From Anniella stebbinsi (lineage: Eukaryota > Chordata > Lepidosauria > Squamata > Anniellidae), in the NCBI GenBank assembly GCA_029215795.1, contig JARDYH010000002.1:111226001-111290000 (forward strand): 64,000 nucleotides of DNA. Direction: 5' to 3'. The notes beneath the pieces are model-generated. The model saw nothing but the letters and a program-made list of their open reading frames with translations. It ran no database searches and was not told the origin of the DNA. A program made the position numbers and the translations under genes. Positions 24,984 through 36,900 of this stretch are shown piece by piece. Position 1 is the first letter of the stretch. The number at the start of each line of letters is the position of its first letter.

Positions 24984-27900
24984 CAACAACAACATGACAA
25001 CCCAACTCAAGGTTGAGCATGAGTTGAGATTGAAACATGGTTTGTTGTGTTGTGTGAACACAGCTGCACTAACAAACCATAGTTTGTTAACTGAGAACAA
25101 TCCATGCAGAAAACCCATGGGTTGCTGTTGGGTTGTGAACTGTGGTTTATTTGTGGTTAGTAAACCATAGTTCGTTAGCTTGGCTGGTTTCACACAACTC
25201 AGCAACCGTCCAATGACAATCGATGGTTCAGTGACAATCCACATTCAAACTATACTCAGCCTTGAGTGTACGTTGTCGTGTTGTGTAAATCCAGTCAATG
25301 AGTGAAGTTGCAGTCCTAAGCATAATTACTAGACAGCATCCAATTGAACTTAGTAGGATTTAATTTCTAATAAGCATGGTCATGCTCTCATTATACGTTT
25401 GACTCTGCCTTTGTCTACAAGTAGGTAAACTGCATTATGTCTTCCCACATTCTATTCATTAGGACCTTTTCAGAATTGCAACAGCTACTCATATGTATTA
25501 TGGCTGCCAATTACTTTCCAGGCGAAGTACAAAGTGTTGGTTATTACCTTTAAAGCCCTACATGGTTTGGGTCCAGGTTACCTGCAGGATCGCCTTCTCC
25601 CATACAATCAGCCCCGCAGACTCAGATCCTCTGCGAAGAATCTACTGCAGTCGGCCAAGACTAGGCTGACAGCTGTTACCCAGAGGACCTTCTCTTCTGC
25701 TGCTCCCAGGCTATGGAACGACCTGCCGGGAGAGATCCGCCAACTTACCAGTCTTCTAGATTTCAAGAGAGCTATAAAGACTGATCTCTTCCGGCAGGCT
25801 TACCCAGCCGAATTTTAAGACTTGGTTGTTTTTAATGTATGAATTTTATATGCTTTTAATCAGTTTTATGTATTTTATATTGTCTGTGCTGACGTTGTTA
25901 CCTGCCTTGATCCGGAGGGAGAGGCGGGTAAGAAATAATAATAATAATAATAATAATTATTATTATTATTATTATTATTATTACTTTTGCCTAAAATATT
26001 AGCATACATTTTCAAATCATATTTAATAGTATTTATTTTTCTGCTCGTAAATGTGTATTTTCTGCCTTTCCTTGTACTTTGCAGTGCTGATAAACTGCCC
26101 CCCCCCATTTTATACAAGAGGATGTCCATACTCAATAGAAATGCTGTTGTTGCTACTGCACTAGAACTTTCCCTCAGTCCTTATTAGATGAATTGCCATC
26201 AGTCTGTATTGTGTTTATGGCACATCAATAAGCTTTCAGTCTCCAGTAGTGGTCACTGATATTCCTTCTTGAATTAATTATAAGAGGAAATATTTTGAGA
26301 CACTGTATTGGGTGCTTTGCTTGAGATGGAAGCAACAGAGCCTTTCCTATCTAGACATTTTTCTTAGAATGCATATTTTTATTAGTCTTCTATTACATCG
26401 AACATCCATGCAAGAATCCTACCTACAAAAAGGTATAATTATAAAATAAAAGTGATATGATGATGATGATAATAATAATAATAATAATAATGTTATATTT
26501 TATTTATTTATTCTTTACCCTCCTCTGTGTTTGGATCGAGGCGGGAAACAACATGAATACAGCAATACAATATAAATCAAATACATAAAATGAATTAAAA
26601 GAGCATATAATACCAATACAATATCAAAATAACAATCAAGACATCTTAAAATTTTTGGTTTAAAATTCATCTGGGTAGGCCTGCCGGAAGAGACTAGGCT
26701 TTATAGCTGTCTTAAACTCGGAGAGAGTGTTAAGTTGACGAATCTCCTCCACAGTCTGGGGGCAGCAGAAGAAAAGGTTCTCTGGGTAATAGTTGTCAGC
26801 ATTGTTTTGGCTGACTGAAGTAAGAGGACTTGAGTGTGCGGGGTGGATTGTACGGGAGCAGGCGATCCCGTAGGTAACCTGGACCAAAACCATGTAGGGC
26901 TTTAAAGGTAATGACCAACACTTTGTGCTTCGCCTGGAAACTAATTGGCAGCCAGTGGAGTGATATTAATGTTGGTGTAATATGTTCACCCCTAGATGTA
27001 ACGGTGACCACACTAGCTGCCATATTTTAAACTAATTGAAGTTTTCGAACTAGATACAATGGTAGCCCTATGTACAGCGCATTGCAGCATACTGATAAGA
27101 CCCCGCCTCTTGCCTCCGGATGATCTCTCCCAGCGGTTTCATGTAGATGTTAAACAGCATATGATCTAGTATAGAATTCATCTGTCACCAATTGAGTTAG
27201 TTAAATTGATTTTTCCCATTTCCCATCTCTTAATGCTCTACTGTTTGAAATGATTTTAAATTTATTCATGGATTGCAACTTCCATTGTACCTGATACAAT
27301 ATTAATTTTTGAAGACCAATTACAGTTAATTCAATGATGAATCAAGAGTAATTCATAAGATACTATTTTTTCTGCAGTTAAAAGTTTATGCTACTATTAA
27401 ATTTAAATTAAACCATTTTTTATTCCTAATAACAATCTTATCTAAACAACCAAGCACTATACTCAGTGGTTCCATCGACACTCTAATTCCTGCAGTCTGA
27501 AAGGGAATGTCAGCTACCTATTTTCAAACCTTTTTTTTTAACGTGGCAACAAGCCAGATAAACCACGTTACCAGAAAATGAAGATGTAGTTAAAGGAGTT
27601 AGGTTGGAAGGCATAAATTATAATTTCAATTTCCTGACAAGTTGAAATTATATTTTATGCCAATGATATGTTAAGAGTAAAAGATCCAGTAATCTCATTT
27701 ATTTATTTATTTATTTTAAAGTAAGGTGATGATTTAGGAGTTCTTCTTTGTGGTCTCTGTGCATCACACATATGGGCTCGCGCCGATGCCGAGCCTGCTT
27801 CGGAAACTTCCCTAGCTAGCTTAGATTTTGGCGGGAACCCCTCCCCCCACCGTCCTATCGCGCATGCTCAGGGTTCCCGCTTACCTCAGTTTTTCTTCGA

Positions 27901-30900
27901 CCGCTGCGCTGATCGCCTCGCGGGAGACTTCCTCACGATTCGTTCGTATATTTCTGGAAAAGAACCATAGTTAGAGTTAGCTTAGATAGTTTCATGGTTC
28001 ACATTGTTGTTCGGTTACCGTTCGTGTTTAAAAAAAATTTTTTTTTAAAATAAGTGTATTATTAGTCTAGTAGATAATAGTTGGATTTCTGCAGCCGACC
28101 TCGTCTTATGGCGCAGACCGCCCTGTTTAAACGTTGCGTGAGGTGCCGAGCAAAACTCGCCCTCACAGATGGACACTCGCTCTGTGTAGCCTGCCTCGGG
28201 GAAGCCCATATTGTCGATGCTTGTGCCTTATGTATGAGCTTCTCTAGGCAAACAAGGCGCAACAGGGCAAACCGACTCAGGAGTATACTCTGGAGTAGGG
28301 CATTGGAGGCTGTAGACGTGCCTCAGCCCATGGATCCTCTGGCCTCGGGGCCCTCGACTTCTGGGGAGCGTGGGTGCCATCCGTAAATCGCTCGAGCCCA
28401 GCAACCCCTAGCTCTCCGTCAAACGCTGCAGCAGCTCAGGGACCTTTGGCTAAGGTTGCCAAGTCGTCCAAGACACTGAAGCTGAAGAAACAGAAGCAAA
28501 AACCTACGAAGGCACCGACTCATTCTGTTACAGAGCCAGCTAAGAGATCAGCCTCGGTCTCGAGACCGACAGAATCTTCGGTACCGAGGCGTTCCCCGTT
28601 GTCTGTCTCTGAGCCAACCGCGAGGTCGTCATCGACATCGGGACTGACGAAATCTACGCTACCGAGAAAATCTCCATCGGCATCAGCGATAACCTCGATA
28701 CCGCCTGCCTCGCCGCCGAGGGCACGGTCTACCTCTTCGCTACCGAGAAAATCGGCATCGGCGATAGCCTCGATACAGCCTGCCTCGCCGCCGAGGGCAC
28801 GGTCTACCTCTTCATCGAAGCAGAGGGAGCCCTCGTTACCGAGGACATCCCACTCAGCTCCGGCAGCACCACCTGCTCTGCATCGACCATTGCCGGTACT
28901 GACGGCTTCGCTACCGAGGTCTCGTTAACCATCGCCTGCAATATCACCAGTACTTCTGCATACGTTACCGGTACCGGCACCACTGTCGCCACCGATAGAA
29001 GTACTTTCGGATGTCGAAATCTTGGCCACTGACCTGAATATCCATCATGAGTTGCGCTCCCCAGCTCACTCCAGGAACCCAATATCTCAAACGTCACGCC
29101 GCACTTCGACTTCTCGTCGCCTCTGCTCTCGCTCCCGGTCTCGGTCTCGTGACTGGGAAAGATATTCTGATCGTTCTTGACACTCTTCCAGGTCTTCGGT
29201 GCGATCTCATAGGTCTTCGGTGCGATCTCATTATCGTTCTACAACTCGCTACCGATTCGACCCGTATACCGGGCAGCGCTTGGAGGACGAGTCCCAGCTA
29301 GCGCCACCACTCCCGCCGCGCCCACCACCACAGCCGACTGTCGCCGGTACCTCTCGACGGCGTGTTTCCACGACCACTATGTCGCTTCACCATCGTCCTT
29401 CGGGATCGATACCAGAGCCCGAGTTGCCCATGTCCTCGTCACCACAATCCATCGAGGGCTATGCCTCAGATACTTCTTCAGTAGCATCAGCGACGCCTTC
29501 GGTACTGTCGCCTCCGGAGGGAGTTGGCACCACTGATCGCGCATCCCCGTGTATGGAGCTGGGGAATTTTTCGGAACAAATGTTGCGGATGGCCCAATCG
29601 CTCGGGATCGAGCACCAACAGCCGCAAGACTCTGTCGACGACAAAATTTTCGACGTGATGTATACAGAGCCATCTCCTCAGCTGACGCTGCCCATGGTAC
29701 CAACGCTCCTCAAAACTGTCAAGCAGTCTTGGATGAATCCCTCAACGATGGGACAGGCTTGTAAACGTCTCGACGCTCTCTATAAAGTAAAGGAAGCGGA
29801 TGCCCCTTTTTTTTTCATTCATCTTAAACCCAATTCTATTGTTGTAGAGGCTTCTCAAGGCCGTTCTGGTAAAAGCCACTCTGCATCTACCGACAAGGAG
29901 GGACGTAAATTGGCTGCAGTTGGCCGCAGGGTTTACTCCTCGGCAGCCTTAGGCATAAAAATAGCGAATTACCAGGCCATGATCGCCCATTACCAGCTGT
30001 TTTTATGAGAAAAAATGTCGGCACTAACAGATTACCTGCCGGAGGAAAAGAGAGAATTAGCGAGGATGTTCCAATCTGAGGCAGTTCGCCTCTCTAAGCA
30101 GGAACTTACCACGTCGCGCCACCAGACAGACTCCGCAGCAAAAGCTATGGTGGCAGCAGTGGCACTGCGTCGCCACGTGTGGCTCAGATCGGCAACCCTT
30201 CCACAAGAAACCCTTGGGAGAATCGAAGACCTCCCGTTTGATGGGGAAGGTCTCTTTAATTCCACGACAGACTCTACTATGGATACCATCCATAAGGCCA
30301 AAGTCACTGCCAAGAAGATGGGCTTTAGCACCACGTCACAGCCTACATATCAACCACGCAAATGGTATAGACCGGTCCCTTACCAATCTCGACAACATCA
30401 GGATCGGCAACAACGCTTCCAGCCGTCACAACCTGCTGCCCCATACCAACCGAAGAAACCTTCTTCACGTTTTCGCCAGCCGCGCTCGAGAACGGATCCG
30501 GCCCCTAAGTGTCGCCTTTGACTTCGTCCACAGCTTGGTGGAACCGCGACTCTTTGGAAACATCCTTTCACAGTTCCACCACGCCTGGGCTTCCATAACA
30601 ACAGACAATTGGGTGTTAAGTATTATAACTGGAGGCTACAAGATAGAGTTTCGAGCCCTTCCTCCTCTGGGCACCTTAAGGGTGACTCCTCCCTCATCAA
30701 CCCTACTGCAAGAAGTAGCAACGCTACTACACAAAGGAGCTATCGTAAGGGTCCCGCCATCACGGCTGCACAGGGGATTCTATTCAAGATACTTTACGGT
30801 GCCAAAGAAGGACGGAGGACTCCACCCAATTATGGATCTCAGGCGACTCAACAGATTCATAAAGACAAAAAAATTCCAGATGATCACGTTAGCCACGGTC

Positions 30901-33900
30901 CTCCCATTACTCAGAAAGAACAGGTGGTTCACACTGATAGACCTCAAGGACGCTTATTTTCATATTGCAGTCCATCCTTCACATCAAAAATTCCTCCGGT
31001 TCGTCATAGGTCATCGAGCCTACCAATTTGCCGTTCTACCGTTTGGCCTAAAAACGGTGCCCAGAGTCTTTACCAAGTACATGGGGGCAGTCTGCGCTCA
31101 TCTACGGTCATCAGGAATAGAATTGTTCCCTTACCTGGACGACTGGTTGATAGTTTCCCCCTCCAGGAACCAAGCGTTCACGGACGTGACTCGGACACTC
31201 TGCTCTCTGGGCCTGCAAATAAACATAGAGAAATCGGTGTTTCAACCAACTCAGACCATTCAGTTTATCGGAGTCCTCTTAGACTCCACCACAGGAAGGG
31301 CATATCTCCCTCAAGACAGAGCGATCGCCCTTCGGACGTTGGCACGTGATATACGGAGCAGCCGCCGGGCCACAGCTCTCACTGTACTGAGATTATTGGG
31401 ACTTATGGCAGCATCAGTTTTTGTGGTTCGTTGGGCATGACTCCACATGCGCCCTCTACAACAACTCCTACTGAAGTTTTACGACCAAACCATGGATCCA
31501 CACAGACTCTGCATCACCGTTCCTCACAGGGTGCGGAACTCGCTAGACTGGTGGACACACCTACACAGTCTAACTCAAGGCATGCCTTTCGTGAGCCCCG
31601 GGCCGTCGTGGGTAGTCACGACAGATGTATCCCTACGGGGTTGGGGAGCCCACCGTGGAGACCTAACCGTACAAGGGAAATGGTCACCATCGGAGAGGCA
31701 GCTTCACATAAACCTTCTGGAACTCCTAGCGGTAAAGAGAGCCCTCCATGCATTTCAGCATCACCTACGGGGCCATCATGTTCAGATTCTGACAGACAAT
31801 ACCACAACGGTCTGGTACCTGAACAAGGAGGGAGGGACTCGTTCTCCCCCTCTGCTAAACCTGACCAGGGACATTCTCCACTGGACAATTCACAGACGGA
31901 TCCACATCTCTGCCCTTCACATCGCGGGCTCAGACAACGTAAGGGCAGATGCCCTCAGCCGAACTTTCGCGGACACTCATGAATGGCAACTGTCACCGAA
32001 GGTGTTACACCGTCTCTTCGCTCGTTGGGGCATCCCGGATCTGGACCTCTTTGCAACACAGGCAAATGCCATCTGTCCAGCATTTTGCTCCAGAGCAGGG
32101 ATAGGAGCTGGTCAAATGGCCTCATTTACATTTTTCCGCTGTTCCCTCTGATCGGGCGTGTCATAACGCAGATTCTACAGCACAGAACCAATGCCATCTT
32201 CATAGCACCATGGTGGCCGAGACAGCCTTGGTTCACCACCCTGCTGCGACTAGCCAACCATCAGACTGGCGGCTCCCGCCCATACCAGACATCCTGTCAC
32301 AAGCAGATGGCCAAATACTCCACCCAGACCCCTCCACTCTGAAACTCACGGCATGGAGAATCCGGCCCGGTGGCACAACTTATCCATACCACCTGAGATT
32401 CAAACTATCTTGGAGTTGGCTAGAAAACCTGCTACCAGGGCGTCCTATCAGAGAAAATGGGACAGGTTTCGAACCTTTGCACTAGCTAATGGATTCGACC
32501 ATTCGTCGGGACCCATATCAGACATCCTCAGTTTCCTTTACTCGTTACACACTTCGGGACTGAGGCCAGCTTCTATAAGACTTTATCTTGCTGCTATTTC
32601 GGTGAACCATGATTTCGTCGATGGTTTCTCAGCGTTCATGCACCCACTTTCAAAAACTTTCCTTAAAGGACTCAACAATATGTCCCCCCCCCCATTTCGG
32701 CCGTTGGTACCTCATTGGTCTCTTCCTCTAGTTTTAAGCGTGTTAACAGCTAAACCTTTTGAACTGTTAGCTACAGTTGATGTTTGCCTCCTTACTTTTA
32801 AAACAGTGTTTTTGGTAGCCATTACCTCTGCCAGGCGAGCATCAGAGCTCACTGCATTAATGGTAGATCTTCCATATACCCAGTTTTTCAAACATAAAGT
32901 TGTCCTACGAACAGGACCGTCGTTCACACCTAAGGTGACATCCAGTTTCCATCTTAACCAGGATATTGTCCTGCCTACGTTTTTTGCCGCGTCTGCTGAC
33001 CCGTTATGTTCAACGCTGCATGCCTTAGACGTCCGCCGGGCCTTAGCCTTTTACAAGTCCCGGTCAGAAGCATTTCGTAAATCGAGACAACTCTTTGTCT
33101 GCTATGGTGGACAGAGTAAGGGTCTACCTGTCTCGTCTCAACGCCTATCCAGGTGGATTGTAGACACTATTCAGCTGGCTTATCAACTAGCTGGCAAAGA
33201 ACCTCCGCCTGCAGTTAAGCCACACTCCACAAGAGGTCAAGCTGTTTCCACAGCCTCACTGCATGGAGCCTCAATTCCTGACCTCTGTAAGGCTGCAACC
33301 TAGTCTAATGCTTCCATTTTTATCAAGCAGTATAGATTGGACGTCAGAGCTCGACAGGACTGCTCGTTTGGCAGAGCCGTTCTCTCATCGATCTGTCAGT
33401 AACAAACCAGTGTGCCTACCCTCCTCCAGTAAGTAGCTTGTTATTCGCCCATATGTGTGATGCACAGAGACCACAAAGAAGAAATGCAGGTTGCTTACCT
33501 GTAACCGTAGTTCTTCGAGTGGTCATCTGTGCAGTCACACAACCCTCCCACTGTCCCCTCTGGGCATCACTTCTTGTCCAGATGGTTTCGGGTATGCTCT
33601 CAACCATTCCTTCTCTATATTCTTGTCTATGATTCTTCATATTCAACTACCTTGGTCACGAGGCCTAGCAGTCTCATAGAACTGAGGTAGGCGGGAACCC
33701 TGAGCATGCACGATAGGATGGTGGGGGGAGGGGTTTCCGCCAAAATCTAAGCTAGCTAGGGAAGTTTCCGAAACGGGCTCGGCGTCGGCGCGAGCCCATA
33801 TGTGTGACTGCACAGATGACCACTCGAAGAACTACGGTTACAGGTAAGCAACCTGCATTTATGATATGTCTTGGGTTGTAAACTAAAACAGGTGAGTAAC

Positions 33901-36900
33901 AAAATGGAAATATTCCAATCTGTTTGGAACAAAATGGAAATTAAGACTGTAAACTTTTTTTAGAATTTGAAAATAAATTGTTTAAAACCAATTATGACCC
34001 ATATTCTTTTCAGTTTGAACGCGATCTTGAATTCTGACTGTCACAGAAGCTTTCTGGGTTTGGGAAAATAGTCCTGATAAGGATGGCTATTCCATGTTAC
34101 TTTTTTATTTCAGATAGTGTCTTTACCTATAGCTATAAAATTCTACCCAAGTCATAGAGAAGGTTTGTACCTTAGGTTGTATCCTTTACTGCTTACTATC
34201 AAAACAAACATTCTACAAAACCTAAACAGAAGGTGACTTAGCTTTTCAAAACAAATTTTATTATTATATAAATATTTTATTATTATACAGCTCGACTTCA
34301 AACAATGTCAAAATATTTATTGATGGTGACAATGGGGTGTTCGTGGGTTGTTTCGTTTAGCAGAAGCAGGCGAGTGGTCGCAAGGCAGCATGCTCGCTAC
34401 TTTACTGTCACGTGGTCACAATTAACCTATGGTTTAAACTATCTGTGAGAGCCGTGACATTGGTCAATGTGGGTTATGGCCACTTAAAGAAATTATTTAT
34501 TAGAAGTTAAATCCTACTAAGTTCAATGGGAGGTTGTCTAAGACATTTGTACGTTATCTGAAATAAGTTTAAATGACAAATTGAGTACAGAAAACTTGCT
34601 ACTTGACTAGAGATGTGAAGGCCTGGAAAAATTTGGAGGAAATGCGAGGACTGTTTTTGTTTTCCCTAGTCCTACCCTAGTGCTGATGTAATAACTTACG
34701 AGGTTATGGCCCCAGGGCATCAGATGTCTGACCCAGAGTCTTGTATATAGCTTTCTTGGGTGTGGTTCTTGACCTTCAGCTGTGGGAATGGAATTTTGCT
34801 CCACTTGCCTTGGTTACCACTTGGTCTCAGTCATAGCTTATTGACCATTTAGCTTAAAGGACTATTTGTCTAGACCCAGCCATAAGGATCCACCTCTCTG
34901 TTCAGTTTGCAAATTATTGTGATGATACTGGCTGAGGCTTTCATCCTGGGATGTAACATTTGGTACCTTGAGTATCTCTCAGCAGGGGGAATCTTGGAAC
35001 TTCCCTTGATACTTGCCAGTACAGCTCTATAGAACTGAAGTAAGCACACAGAGTGCTTAATGTGTTACCATGCGCTGAAGTAAGTGACTGCAGGCAGCAT
35101 TACTCAGCATTACTCCAATACAACAGAAACAGGAAGTTGGAGAGAAGGGTGCTTGGATCCGGGGTCAGAGAAATAAACAGGGTTAACTAATTTAGAGTTG
35201 ACATAATGTATAGGTCTCTCTGTGCAAATGCCATGGATTCTTCATCAGCCCCACCTACAGTTGGAACTCATCAATTACACATTGGACGTTAATAAATAGA
35301 TTTTAATGTGCAGCCTTGGTACCTACAGTTTCCTTGGTGCAAACAATTCTGGAACTAAGATTCAGTCATGGTGCTGCTACCCAGCTCTAAATTTGCAATC
35401 TCAGAACTAAGGCCCTGCATTGGTTCCTAGCGATCTCTGTACTTGATACTTGTTTTTCCTTGGCATCGAAGCTTAGCTGATATCTTAGTGTTTCTTGATA
35501 CTGATGGTCTTGGCCCTTAGAACATGTCTCTGGTTTTGGCAGCACTCTTCCTAGCCAGTGACTTTGAAAGTCTTGTCAGGCAACTATGTAGTTGGGTAAA
35601 AGACTTTCATAGCAGTAGAGCTCAGAAAGTTATGCTGACATAGAGGATTGGAGCCTTTTAGATTATATAATCAGCTGCCCTATCATCATTATCATCATCA
35701 TCCAAGACCCAGCCTAGCATGTGTTACCAATCAGGCACTATGTAGAGATACTCTCTCCATACAGGCAGTTGCCTGGTACACTAGTATGGAACTGTGACTA
35801 GTTAAAGAATAGAGAGCAGAGGATAGGAATAAATCAACAGTTCATGCAATGGAGGAATATAACAGTGCAGTTCTCCAAGGATTTATATTGGGACTGGTGC
35901 TTTTTAACTGGTTCATAAATGAGCTGGAGTTAGGGGTGAGCAGTGAGATGGCCAAGTTTACTGATGAAAATAAATTATTTAAATTTAAAAAAGGTTAAAG
36001 CGAAGAGCTCTGAAAGGTTCTTTTCAAATTGGGGGAATAGGCATTAAAATGGCAAATGTGGTTCAATGTAAGTAAGTGTAAAGTGATGCACTTTAGAGGA
36101 AAAAAATCCTAATTTCACCTATACTCCAATGGGATCTGAGCTGGCAGTGACTCAACAGCAACAGGATCTAGGGGTCATGGTGGTTAAGTCAATGAAAACA
36201 TAGGCCCAGTGTGCTGCTGTGAAAAAGGGAAATTCCGTGTTGGGGATCATTAGGAAAGGAATTAAAAATAAAGCTGCCAAATCATAATCCTTTATAAAAA
36301 TCCATGGTGTTACTACACTTGGAATATTGTATGCATCTCACTATCCACAGCCAGTCTCAAAATGGCAATGGAGGAAGGCAGATCCAATCACAATGGCAGT
36401 GAAGAGGGTGGAGCCACTCAGAATATGGTAGCTTGGGGGTCTGCATGGAGCTGTGACTCCTGCCAAAACTTAAGCCTAGCTTTAGACGTTTTATTGAACT
36501 GAGCTCTGTTCAGGCATAACATCCATATATGTGTGACTGCATAGATGACCACTCAAAGAGCTATAGTTGTAGGTAGTAACCTGTCTGTACTCTAGGAAGT
36601 ATAAGACAACTTTCAGTTCTAATAAACAAAAGCTACCACATTCTAAAATTATTTTTTCAATTACTATTCTAGTAACACATTAGATCCATATATATAGCCT
36701 CAAACAATAAACGAGCGTGCCCTTAACTCTCAATGACACCAATTGCAATTGACCCCTACTGATTGAACAACTAAAACATTTAATGAATTAATCTACCAGC
36801 TAAAGCTTTTAGCCATAATACGTAAGATGCATTGCATTTTCCATGTCTGCTGGAAATGTGACTTGGATGCAGAACCCTTGCAGGCCCTGCAGGCTACAGT

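Larger units (their letters stand above)
27741..33860 (+). mobile_element. DIRS-A: decayed DIRS-type tyrosine-recombinase retrotransposon
   Basis: The 6.1 kb element carries gag, RT/RNase H and tyrosine-recombinase frames in the usual DIRS order, all broken. The left inverted terminal repeat (27741-about 27890, beginning TTCTTCTTTGTGG) is the reverse complement of 33681-about 33820. The right end extends a further ~30 bases to GCAACCTGCATTT. An internal complementary region lies at 33446-33543. There is no 4-6 bp target duplication; only TT is shared at the two edges, as expected for recombinase integration. It sits sense to KCMF1 in intron 1. Stops and frameshifts in every gene show it is inactive and older than DIRS-B. 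Confidence 0.93.

Noticed and set aside
24850..25244. Poly-Ile, poly-Leu and poly-Asn frames around 24.95 kb
   Set aside because: They are translations of the (AAT)n microsatellite, not genes.
34960..35530. Antisense decayed DIRS gag
   Set aside because: Only scattered TTGGTACC/TTGATACT phrases. No frame or motif in order, so not called.
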